A stretch of 6,236 nucleotides of DNA from Phycisphaerae bacterium. Its GTDB lineage: Bacteria > Planctomycetota > Phycisphaerae > UBA1845 > Fen-1342. The position numbers and the translations under genes are program-made. Of this stretch, positions 1-6,189 are shown in pieces. Every line of letters begins with the position of its first letter. Positions within the stretch are counted from its first letter, which is position 1. Under the pieces are notes generated by a model that saw nothing but the letters and a program-made list of their open reading frames with translations, did not search any database and was not told the origin of the DNA. Where the stretch lies: assembly GCA_026984555.1 (NCBI GenBank), contig JALSRY010000799.1:1-6236 (forward strand), written 5' to 3'.

Positions 1-1
1 C

Positions 2-586
2 GAACAGGCGCAGTCGATCGCGGCGGCGGACGTGATCGTCCAGTGGGATCCCGCACGCCTGGAACTGGTCGGCGTCGAGGACCCGCCGGTCCCGGATTGG
101 CTTTTCTCGGGGTTCGCCAGTGATCCTTACGGCCTCAACGAAGCGTTCCCGCCCGCCGACGGCGACGCGATGTACACCGTGCTCGCGCCGTTGGGCGAGC
201 AGGTGCTGGCGCCGCCCGAGGGCTTGTTGCTGACCACCTTCGTCTTTCACACCACGGAGCAGACGGGGGTGGCGATCGTTCACATCGCCGCTTCGGCGGG
301 CGATCCGCCCGGACAGACGCGGGTGTTCAGCGGCGATACGCCCAACACCGTCATCACCGGAACCCTCGGCGACGCGACGGTCGAAATCGTGTGCGCGACG
401 TGCCCGGGGGATCTGACCGGCGACGACCTCGTGGCGCTCGACGACCTCGTGGTGCTCCTGGCTCATTATGGCATGAACGATGGGGCCGGGCCGGACGACG
501 GCGACTTCGACTGTGACGGTGACGTGGACGCGGCGGACCTGGCGATCCTGCTGATGCGCTACGGTCAGTGGTGCTCGGACGGCTGA
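2..586 (+). CDS. Cohesin-like / dockerin-like domain protein, C-terminal part (5' end outside window)
   Basis: The reading frame is open from base 2 to the TGA at 584-586 (194 visible codons), and the true start lies to the left. Visible residues 1 to about 130 look like a cohesin-type beta-sandwich: a strand 'DVIVQWDPARLELVGVE' followed by hydrophobic strands such as 'LLLTTFVFHT' and 'VAIVHIAASAG'. Residues 134-191 form a dockerin-like module. Its second calcium loop is canonical (D-F-D-C-D-G-D-V-D-A-A-D, residues 168-179). The first loop (from residue 137, DLTGDDLVALDD) is degenerate, with T at loop position 3 and A at position 9. Four cysteines bracket the module (CATC near its start, C in the second loop, C four residues from the end), which could form disulfides in an exported protein. 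Known family behaviour: such modules hold secreted or surface proteins together through calcium-dependent folding. The ligand is not predictable. It converges on the synthetase/GNAT gene. The signal peptide, if any, is not in view. Confidence 0.85.
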   Translation, partial: EQAQSIAAADVIVQWDPARLELVGVEDPPVPDWLFSGFASDPYGLNEAFPPADGDAMYTVLAPLGEQVLAPPEGLLLTTFVFHTTEQTGVAIVHIAASAGDPPGQTRVFSGDTPNTVITGTLGDATVEIVCATCPGDLTGDDLVALDDLVVLLAHYGMNDGAGPDDGDFDCDGDVDAADLAILLMRYGQWCSDG

Positions 587-656
587 GTCGCGGGCGGTCG
601 GTGCGTCCTTTCCGGCGCTGCGGTGGTTCGCGGAGCCGGCCGCGGGCGGATGCCGT

Positions 657-3347
657 TCAGCCCGCCGGATCGAGTCGCAGTCGAACCTCGAAGCGCTCGC
701 CGTCGGGGCGTAGACGCGCCTCGAAGCCGAGCTTTTTCGTGAGGTTCAGGATCGCGCTGTTCTCACGCAACACCTGCGCGACGATCTCGCGCAGCCCCCG
801 CTCGCGGCAATAGCGAATCATCTTGTTCATCATGACGGTTCCGAGACCGCTGCGCTTCAGGTCCGACCGAACCATGACCGCGAACTCGGCCCGCGTGCCG
901 TCCGGGTCGATCGCGCAGCGGACGACCGCGAGCGTTTCGGGCTCGGCGGCGTTCGGGTCCACCGCGATGAACGCCATTTCCCGGTCATAGTCGATCTGTA
1001 CCAGCCGCGCCATTTCCGACGGGGGAATCTCGCGGTGCGCCCCCAGCAGCCGAAAACGAAGGTCTTCCGGGGTCAGGTGGGCGGCGAAAGCCTCGTGGGC
1101 GGGTTGATCCTCCGGGCGAATCGGGCGGACGAGAATCCGGCGTCCCGACGGCAACGCGATCGTTTCCTCCAGCTCGCGCGGGTACGGACGGATGGCGAGC
1201 CGGTCGGCACCCGCCTGCTTCGCCGCCGCCACGCGAATCCGGGCATCGAGTGCGAGAACACCCTGGTCGTCCGCGAACAGCGGGTTGATGTCCAACTCCA
1301 CGATCTCCGGGCAGTCCACGATCAGTTGCGAAACCTGCGTGAGTACCAGACAAATCGCGTCGAGGTCGGCCGGGGGACGGTCCCGGTACCCCTTGAGCAG
1401 CCGGTACACCCGCGTTCGCTCGATCAGGTGCCGGGCGAGGCTCATGTTCAGCGGCGGCAACGCGACCGCCCGATCGCCGATCACCTCGACCGCCGTCCCG
1501 CCACGCCCGAACAGTATCACCGGACCGAAAATCGAGTCGGTGGTCATGCCCACGATCAACTCGTGGGCACGCGGTCGGCGGGCCATCTGCTGCACCGAGA
1601 ACCCGTCGAGACGCGCCTGCGGAAAACGTGTGCTGATGCGCTTGTTCATCCGCCGGGCCGCGTCGCGCACGTCCTCGGCGGAGTTGAGGCCCAGCACCAC
1701 GCCGCCCGCGTCGGACTTGTGCGTGATGTCCGCCGAGAGAATCTTGAGCGCCACCGGAAATCCGATGGCACCCGCGACGCGGGCAGCGTCGTCCGGCGTT
1801 TCGGCGACGCGCGTCTCCACCACGGGAATGCCATAAGCCGCCAGAACCTGCTTGGCTTCCGGCTCGGTCAGCAGCTCGCGCCCCACGCCGCGCACCGCCG
1901 CAATCGTGCTCCGTGCCGACTCGACGGCGGGCGTGAAATCGGTGGGCAGCGACGGTGGAACCTGCGTCAGGATTTCCAGGTTGCGCCGATAGCGAACGAG
2001 GTGCATGAAGGCCCGGATGGCGTGCTCGGGCGTTTCGTAGCTCGGTATGCCCTCACGCGCGAAAACCTGTCGGGCCCGGCCCGCGGCTTCACCGCCCAGC
2101 CAGCTCGTCAGGATGGGAAGCTGCGTCTGCGAGGTGACGATGTCCACGATGCCCCGCGCCGCCTCCACGGGCGGGGCGATCGCGCTCGGCGCATTCATCA
2201 CGAGGATGGCATCGACGTTCCGGTCCTCGATCAGAATGCGCAACGCATCGCGATAGGTGTTCGCGTCGGCGTCACCGATCATGTCCACCGGGTTCGCGTG
2301 CGACCACGTGCCCGGCAAGAGCTGATCGAGCCGCGCGAGCGTGGACTCGCTGAGCGGGGCGAGCTGCCCGCCCGCTTCGATCAACGCATCGGTGGCGATC
2401 ACGCCCGGGCCCCCTCCGTTGGTGAGAATCGCCAGCCGATCGCCTGCGAGCGGCCGGACCCGAGCCAGCGTTTCCACGGCGTCGAACAGCTCGTCCAGCG
2501 TGAACACGCGCAGAATGCCCGCGCGACGCAACGCCGCGTCGTAGACGTTGTCCGAGCCCGCCAGCGCCCCCGTGTGCGACGCCGCGGCCCGCGCACCCTC
2601 CGCGTTGCGACCGGCCTTGATCGCAATCACCGGCTTGTTGCGGGCGGCGGAACGCGCGGCGGACATGAACTTGCGGGCCTCGTCGGCACCGATCGACTCC
2701 ATGTAGAGCAGAATCGCCGAAGTATCCGCCGAGCTGCCCAGGTAGTCGAGCACGTCGCCGAAGTCCACGTCCGCGCTGTTGCCCAGCGAGACGAAATGCG
2801 AAAAACCGATGCCACGCGCGCGGGCCCAATCGAGCGTCGCGGTGCAGAAACCGCCCGATTGCGAAACGAACGCGATGTTGCCTTCCTCGATCGTCGTGTG
2901 GGCGAAACTCGCGTTCAAGCCGAGGCGCGGCACCATCATGCCGACGCAGTTCGGGCCGAGTATCCGCAAACCCGCCGGCCGGGCGACCGCCAGCATCGCT
3001 TCCTGAATCGTCTGGTGCTGGTCATGCCGCGCCGACAAACCCGCCGTGATCACCGCCGCGGCTCGCGTCCCTCGTTCACCCAGTTGCTGGATGATCCCCG
3101 GCACCGTACCCGGCGGCGTGCAGACGACCGCGAAATCAGGGGCCAGCGGCAGGCTCGCCACGTCCGCATACGTCAAGACGCCGGCGACCGCCCGGTACTT
3201 CGGGTTGACCGGCATGATCGGCCCCGCGAACCCCGCCTTCAGCAGGTTACGCATCACCACGCCGCCGATGCTCCCCGGCGCGTTCGACGCCCCGATGACG
3301 GCCACGGACTGCGGTTCGAACAAGGCATCCAGGTTGCGCACGCTCAT
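657..3347 (-). CDS. ADP-forming acyl-CoA synthetase / GNAT acetyltransferase fusion (Pat/PatZ-type architecture)
   Basis: The product is an 896-residue cytoplasmic enzyme, close in length to enterobacterial Pat/PatZ (about 880-890). In order: a CoA-binding Rossmann domain (about 8-135; VAVIGASNAPGSIGG at 15-29, GPNCVG at 131-136); succinyl-CoA-ligase-like domains (about 150-460; SQSGG at 162-166); an ATP-grasp domain (about 490-710; HKSDAGGV at 543-550, ELDINP at 684-689); and a C-terminal GNAT domain (about 738-892; acetyl-CoA loop KRSGLGT at 831-837, candidate catalytic Glu821 in AEFAV). In ADP-forming acetyl-CoA synthetases two histidines relay phosphate. Here they correspond to His258 (SHTGALAG) and His543 (ITHKSD), and both are present. 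Known roles: acyl-CoA + ADP + Pi interconversion with acid + ATP, and lysine acetylation, classically of Acs. Which of these this protein performs is inference. The frame stays open upstream to 3497, but ATG 3347 is chosen because GGAGG lies 6 bases before it and conserved sequence begins there (MSVRNLDALFEPQSVAVIGAS). Confidence 0.93.
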   Translation of the reverse strand: MSVRNLDALFEPQSVAVIGASNAPGSIGGVVMRNLLKAGFAGPIMPVNPKYRAVAGVLTYADVASLPLAPDFAVVCTPPGTVPGIIQQLGERGTRAAAVITAGLSARHDQHQTIQEAMLAVARPAGLRILGPNCVGMMVPRLGLNASFAHTTIEEGNIAFVSQSGGFCTATLDWARARGIGFSHFVSLGNSADVDFGDVLDYLGSSADTSAILLYMESIGADEARKFMSAARSAARNKPVIAIKAGRNAEGARAAASHTGALAGSDNVYDAALRRAGILRVFTLDELFDAVETLARVRPLAGDRLAILTNGGGPGVIATDALIEAGGQLAPLSESTLARLDQLLPGTWSHANPVDMIGDADANTYRDALRILIEDRNVDAILVMNAPSAIAPPVEAARGIVDIVTSQTQLPILTSWLGGEAAGRARQVFAREGIPSYETPEHAIRAFMHLVRYRRNLEILTQVPPSLPTDFTPAVESARSTIAAVRGVGRELLTEPEAKQVLAAYGIPVVETRVAETPDDAARVAGAIGFPVALKILSADITHKSDAGGVVLGLNSAEDVRDAARRMNKRISTRFPQARLDGFSVQQMARRPRAHELIVGMTTDSIFGPVILFGRGGTAVEVIGDRAVALPPLNMSLARHLIERTRVYRLLKGYRDRPPADLDAICLVLTQVSQLIVDCPEIVELDINPLFADDQGVLALDARIRVAAAKQAGADRLAIRPYPRELEETIALPSGRRILVRPIRPEDQPAHEAFAAHLTPEDLRFRLLGAHREIPPSEMARLVQIDYDREMAFIAVDPNAAEPETLAVVRCAIDPDGTRAEFAVMVRSDLKRSGLGTVMMNKMIRYCRERGLREIVAQVLRENSAILNLTKKLGFEARLRPDGERFEVRLRLDPAG

Positions 3348-3353
3348 CGCCGG

Positions 3354-3358
3354 CCTCC
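3354..3358 (-). promoter_or_regulatory. Shine-Dalgarno GGAGG of the synthetase/GNAT gene
   Basis: On the - strand GGAGG is followed by six bases and then ATG at 3347. This site decides the start. The upstream in-frame extension to 3497 has no comparable site and would translate through the predicted promoter. Confidence 0.8.
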
Positions 3359-3373
3359 AGGTAGTGTGGCCGC

Positions 3374-3402
3374 AGTGTAGGAGTCCGCTTGCAACGTGCC
3401 AA
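3374..3402 (-). promoter_or_regulatory. Sigma-70-type promoter for the synthetase/GNAT gene
   Basis: Reading the - strand, TTGGCA (3402-3397; 5 of 6 to TTGACA) is separated by exactly 17 bases from TACACT (3379-3374; 4 of 6 to TATAAT). Transcription would start near 3367, giving a leader of about 20 bases that contains the GGAGG site. The hexamers and spacing are seen directly. Promoter activity is inferred, since Planctomycetota promoters are not well enough characterised for certainty. Confidence 0.6.
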
Positions 3403-3410
3403 GCGGACTC
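3381..3410. promoter_or_regulatory. Perfect 11-bp inverted repeat, candidate operator
   Basis: Arms GAGTCCGCTTG (3381-3391) and CAAGCGGACTC (3400-3410) are exact reverse complements around an 8-base spacer; half-site centres are 19 bp apart, close to two helical turns. The repeat overlaps the -35 hexamer and fills most of the spacer of the - strand promoter, ending one base from its -10. It also lies upstream of the + strand -10 at 3440. With the predicted start sites, neither divergent transcript would contain it. A DNA-binding site for a dimeric regulator is therefore more likely than an RNA hairpin. Occupancy should block the synthetase promoter. The regulator is not identifiable from this window. 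Confidence 0.6.
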
Positions 3411-3416
3411 GCGCCC

Positions 3417-3445
3417 TTCCGCGACCCACGCCGCTGTGGTACACT
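3417..3445 (+). promoter_or_regulatory. Extended -10 promoter candidate for the + strand membrane-protein gene
   Basis: TGG-TACACT (3437-3445) has the TGn extension and the same -10 hexamer as the divergent promoter. The -35 position 17 bases upstream (TTCCGC, 3417-3422) matches only TT, which is typical of extended -10 promoters that rely little on -35. A start near 3452 would leave a leader of about 78 bases before ATG 3530. Motif seen directly; activity inferred. Confidence 0.4.
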
Positions 3446-3529
3446 CCCCGTCCCGGCCGCGCGGGCGGTCGGGCTCACGTGAAGGTAACCAGCGCACCGC
3501 GCTGCATGGCGATCGGGGAAGCGAGGCTC

Positions 3530-4222
3530 ATGGGGTTCGAGGCAGTCCCGGGGGAAGTGTACCGCTTGCTGCTTACGTTCGACGGTCACGAAACCGTGCC
3601 CGATGTGTTTCGGTTCGACCGTTTCGAGCAGGCGCAGGGGTGGGTCGCGCCCGCCGTCCGACGCCACGCCACACGTGGCCGCGTGCGCGCCGTCGCGCTC
3701 CAGCGCGGCATACCCGTCGGCGCCTCGGGGAGCCGGGACACTTCGACCGGCGCACCGGGCCCCGGACGGCCCGAAACCTCCACCGACTACACGTGGACCA
3801 TCGAGAAACGCTGGGGCCCCGAGGTCGTCACGCGCATCCTCGCGCAACAGGCGTTCGCGAGCCGATCCGCCGCTCGGCGACCGACCGACGCGCCGGCGCC
3901 CTCCATCGCGCCCGGCCCGCGACCGTCCCTGCCGGCAGCCGCCGCGGGTTTCGGCCGGCTGCACAAAGACACGCGCTGGCACGTCATCGGCACATTCACG
4001 CTGGTTCTCCTCGCGATTCTCACAACCCTGCTCTACCAGACCGGCGGCAATCCCAACCTCCTGCTGGCCGCGACGAAGGCGCCGGTGGAGACGATCAAGC
4101 TCGAGCTTCCGTTCGACGCGCGCGCGGGCTTCGTGACGATCGAGCCGGGAGAGACCGAGTCAGGCTTTCGCGGGCGGTTGCGACCGTTCGGGTTTGATGC
4201 CGGCGGTTTTGCGACGCCCTGA
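3530..4222 (+). CDS. Uncharacterised single-pass membrane protein
   Basis: I do not recognise the family. From ATG 3530 the product is 230 residues. Residues 1-60 are a compact mixed segment (MGFEAVPGEVYRLLLTFDGH..., then VFRFDRFEQAQGW), followed by a basic stretch rich in Arg and His. Residues about 75-90 are Gly/Pro/Ser/Thr-rich. A short amphipathic segment (YTWTIEKRWGPEVVTRILAQQ, about 87-107) leads into a Pro/Ala linker. One hydrophobic helix (about 151-169, VIGTFTLVLLAILTTLLYQ) is preceded by a basic patch (RLHKDTRWH). By the positive-inside rule the N-terminal 150 residues are cytoplasmic and the last 60 periplasmic. There is no signal peptide. The start is uncertain: the frame is open from 3389, and ATG 3506 and GTG 3479 are alternatives. 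3530 has GGGGA 10 bases upstream and GAGG 3 bases upstream, while 3506 has no good site. It is divergent from the synthetase and shares its control region. Confidence 0.65.
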   Translation: MGFEAVPGEVYRLLLTFDGHETVPDVFRFDRFEQAQGWVAPAVRRHATRGRVRAVALQRGIPVGASGSRDTSTGAPGPGRPETSTDYTWTIEKRWGPEVVTRILAQQAFASRSAARRPTDAPAPSIAPGPRPSLPAAAAGFGRLHKDTRWHVIGTFTLVLLAILTTLLYQTGGNPNLLLAATKAPVETIKLELPFDARAGFVTIEPGETESGFRGRLRPFGFDAGGFATP

Positions 4223-4264
4223 GGACACGATTGCCCGTCTTCGCTGCCGCGAGCCTGCCCGGGT

Positions 4265-4298
4265 GGCGGAGGCGTGCGCTGCGCCAACACGCCGCGCC
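4265..4298 (+). terminator. GC-rich stem-loop after the membrane-protein gene
   Basis: GGCG (4265-4268) and GGCGTG (4271-4276) pair with CACGCC (4288-4293) and CGCC (4295-4298). The result is a 10-bp stem with a small internal loop and an 11-base terminal loop, beginning 42 bases after the stop at 4222. No T-run follows, so it is not a canonical intrinsic terminator; it may stabilise the 3' end or be chance in GC-rich DNA. Confidence 0.3.
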
Positions 4299-4432
4299 GG
4301 GAAACCGAATTGCCCGTGACGGCACAACACCAGCCAATCGTCTGATAAGAAGTCCCCTGATCGAGCCAAACCGGGGGCATGATCGGCCCGTCAAGAATCC
4401 GCGCGCTTGGGAAGGCGTGCCCCGTGAACATT

Positions 4433-4441
4433 TGGAACACT
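4433..4441 (+). promoter_or_regulatory. Weak promoter-like box before the TPR gene
   Basis: TGG-AACACT resembles the TGG-TACACT box at 3437-3445, and the match continues into the following bases (TGGnACACTCC in both). As a -10 it matches the consensus at only 3 of 6 positions, and no -35 is visible at normal spacing. If used, transcription would begin near 4448, inside the adjacent inverted repeat. Confidence 0.22.
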
Positions 4442-4468
4442 CCGGGTAACGCAGGGGTGTACCCGGAG
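4440..4468 (+). promoter_or_regulatory. Perfect 9-bp inverted repeat enclosing the TPR gene's Shine-Dalgarno
   Basis: CTCCGGGTA (4440-4448) and TACCCGGAG (4460-4468) are exact reverse complements with an 11-base loop. The right arm contains GGAG (4465-4468), the only reasonable ribosome site for ATG 4479, 10 bases downstream. If transcription starts upstream of 4440, the RNA hairpin would hide that site and damp translation. If it starts near 4448, the palindrome would sit across the start site and act as a DNA operator. Sequence seen directly; either function is inferred. Confidence 0.45.
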
Positions 4469-4478
4469 ACGCGCGACG

Positions 4479-6140
4479 ATGGAGATCGGCACAAACCTGT
4501 CCATCCTGACTGGCATGGCATCGCTGCTGGGCGCGATGCCCGGGGCGGGTACGCCGGGAGAAACCGTTTCCGGGGGCAGTGATTTCGGACCGGCGGCGCT
4601 CCTTTCGCTCGGGCAGGGAGCGTCGTCGGCGTCTTCCGGGGTCGATTACACCCAGCTCGCCGGCCTCGCGATGCAACTGCACGCCCAGGCCCCGCCGACC
4701 ATCTCCCCCAAGCAGGCCAAACAGGAAAAGGAAACGATCAAGCAGGCGACGGCGCTTCGCGTCAACGGGCGGTTCGACGATGCCCGTTCCCTGCTCGAAG
4801 ACCTGCTCAAGAAGAATCCCCGCAACGCCGTCGCCGTCCACGGACTCGGGGCCATCGAGATGGACCAGGGCCACTACGTCAAGGCCCAGCGGTATTTCGA
4901 AAAGGCGCACTACATGGCGCCCCAGTACGGCTTCGACCAGGACGCGACCAACGCACGACTGCTCCAGAAAGACGACGCCACGGTCTTGAAGTCCGCCCGT
5001 CGGCTCGTGGCCCAGCCCTCCACGCGCGACCAGGGCATTCGCCTACTCGTGGCGCTCACCAAGAAATCGCCCTCCAACGCCGAGGCCCGCGTGCTCCTGG
5101 CCGAGAAACTCGTCGAATCGGGCGACGCCGCCAACGGCCTGACACAGTACCAACTCGCCATCAGCACCGCGGCCGAGCCGCAGCTCCGTATCATCGAGGC
5201 GAAACTCTCGGCGTTGCTCAAGCAGGCGCCGGAGGCTGCGTTCCTCAACAATCTGCTGGGCCAGACCCAGCTCAAGCTGGGCAAGCACGAGCTCGCGGCC
5301 CGGACCTTGGCGCGGGCCTCCCAATTGGCCAACCAGGATCCACTCTACCTGGCCGACGAGGCGCTCGCCCAGGTCGCATTGGGGCGTGATGCCGCGGCGC
5401 GCGGGGACGTGAACGGAGCGATGCGCTTCTTCCGTGCCGCCGAGCAGCTCGACCCCTTGGGCGACGAGGTCAAGAAGGGAATGGTCGAGGGGTACGTCGC
5501 CCGGGCCCAGTGGCGGATGCGGATGGGCGACGTGTCGAGCGCGGTGGACGATTTCAAGGTTGCCGCCACCAAGCTGGAAGCGGTCGACGACGACGAGCTC
5601 AAGCAAAGCGTGGCCGAAGGGCTCTACCGCGCGGGGTTGATCCTCGAACGCCGGCGTGAAGCCGACGGCGGGGAGGTCGGCAAGGAGGTCGTAGCCTTCC
5701 AGGCGGCGTATGACCTCGATCCGGACAACGTGACCTACGCGAGTCGACTCGCCGCGACCCGGGCTACGCTCGGCGACCAGTACCTGGCCGACGGGAACTA
5801 CAAGGAAGCCGCCTACGCCTACAAGGCCGCCCACGAGCTTCGGCCGCACGACACGGGCTACAGACAATCGGCGATCGACGCGTTCCTGTCCTACGGCGAT
5901 GAACGCGCGGCGATCTACGACCACACGGCGGCGATCGACGCGTACAAGGAAGCGTACGACCTCGACAAGACCAACGACAAGTCGAAATCACGCCTCGCGG
6001 GCGCGTACAATACCCGCGGGGTGTGGTATCGTTCGCTCGGCACGGATTTCTACGACGAGGCCCGGGCCGACTTCCTCGAAGCACTCCACCTCTACCCCGA
6101 CAACGACGAATACCAGGACAACTACGACTCGGTGAGCTGA
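4479..6140 (+). CDS. Large tetratricopeptide-repeat (TPR) protein
   Basis: The product is 553 residues with no signal peptide or membrane helix, so it is probably cytoplasmic. Residues 1-75 are Gly/Ala/Ser-rich and look flexible. The rest is almost entirely helical repeats. A canonical TPR pair lies at about 84-151 (ALRVNGRFDDARSLLEDLLKKNP; DQGHYVKAQRYFEKAHYMAP), with further units near 200-233, 254-288, 294-327, 335-370, 378-416, 427-459, 463-499 and 504-542. From about 277 onward the helix-B anchor (L277, F318, F359, F407, Y448, Y489, F532) recurs at 41, 41, 48, 41, 41 and 43 residues, longer than the usual 34. There is no catalytic domain. TPR solenoids are protein-binding scaffolds; the partner is unknown. 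ATG 4479 is preferred over ATG 4515, which has no ribosome site. It lies 256 bases after the membrane-protein gene, so co-transcription is uncertain. Confidence 0.85.
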   Translation: MEIGTNLSILTGMASLLGAMPGAGTPGETVSGGSDFGPAALLSLGQGASSASSGVDYTQLAGLAMQLHAQAPPTISPKQAKQEKETIKQATALRVNGRFDDARSLLEDLLKKNPRNAVAVHGLGAIEMDQGHYVKAQRYFEKAHYMAPQYGFDQDATNARLLQKDDATVLKSARRLVAQPSTRDQGIRLLVALTKKSPSNAEARVLLAEKLVESGDAANGLTQYQLAISTAAEPQLRIIEAKLSALLKQAPEAAFLNNLLGQTQLKLGKHELAARTLARASQLANQDPLYLADEALAQVALGRDAAARGDVNGAMRFFRAAEQLDPLGDEVKKGMVEGYVARAQWRMRMGDVSSAVDDFKVAATKLEAVDDDELKQSVAEGLYRAGLILERRREADGGEVGKEVVAFQAAYDLDPDNVTYASRLAATRATLGDQYLADGNYKEAAYAYKAAHELRPHDTGYRQSAIDAFLSYGDERAAIYDHTAAIDAYKEAYDLDKTNDKSKSRLAGAYNTRGVWYRSLGTDFYDEARADFLEALHLYPDNDEYQDNYDSVS

Positions 6141-6152
6141 GCGCGCCCGAGA

Positions 6153-6189
6153 GGCCACTGCCACTGCGACGCACATCGTGGCGCTGGCC
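6153..6189 (+). terminator. Stem-loop downstream of the TPR gene
   Basis: GGCCACTGCCAC (6153-6164) and GTGGCGCTGGCC (6178-6189) pair over 12 positions with one C-C mismatch and one G-U, around a 13-base loop. It starts 13 bases after the TGA at 6138-6140. There is no downstream T-run, so it is a candidate 3'-end structure rather than a certain intrinsic terminator. No gene is visible in the remaining bases to the window edge. Confidence 0.38.

Noticed and set aside
642..665. GCGGGC/GCCCGC 6-bp stem with a 12-base loop at the convergent gene ends.
   Set aside because: The stem is short, overlaps the stop codon of the - strand gene and is not followed by a T-run on either strand; stems of this size are frequent by chance at this GC content.
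1035..3380. Very long open frame (781 codons) on the + strand opposite the synthetase/GNAT gene.
   Set aside because: It is highly Arg/His/Pro-rich with no domain-like pattern, and is the expected antisense shadow of a GC-rich gene whose - strand product is clearly homologous to a known family.
3348..3497. Fifty-codon N-terminal extension of the synthetase/GNAT frame.
   Set aside because: It has no good ribosome site, its sequence is not family-like, and it covers the predicted promoter and inverted repeat. ATG 3347 has GGAGG at ideal spacing.
4230..4318. Short direct repeat ATTGCCCGT at about 4230 and 4310.
   Set aside because: Nine bases with no further copies or flanking duplication; not enough to suggest an insertion or attachment site.
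4231..4449. 72-codon + strand frame in the gap between the membrane-protein and TPR genes.
   Set aside because: The start would be TTG without a ribosome site, the composition is not protein-like, and the region holds stem-loops and lower-GC non-coding sequence.
4095..4910. 271-codon - strand frame across the TPR gene start and upstream gap.
   Set aside because: It overlaps two better-supported + strand genes and the intergenic structures and has no ribosome site or recognisable domain.
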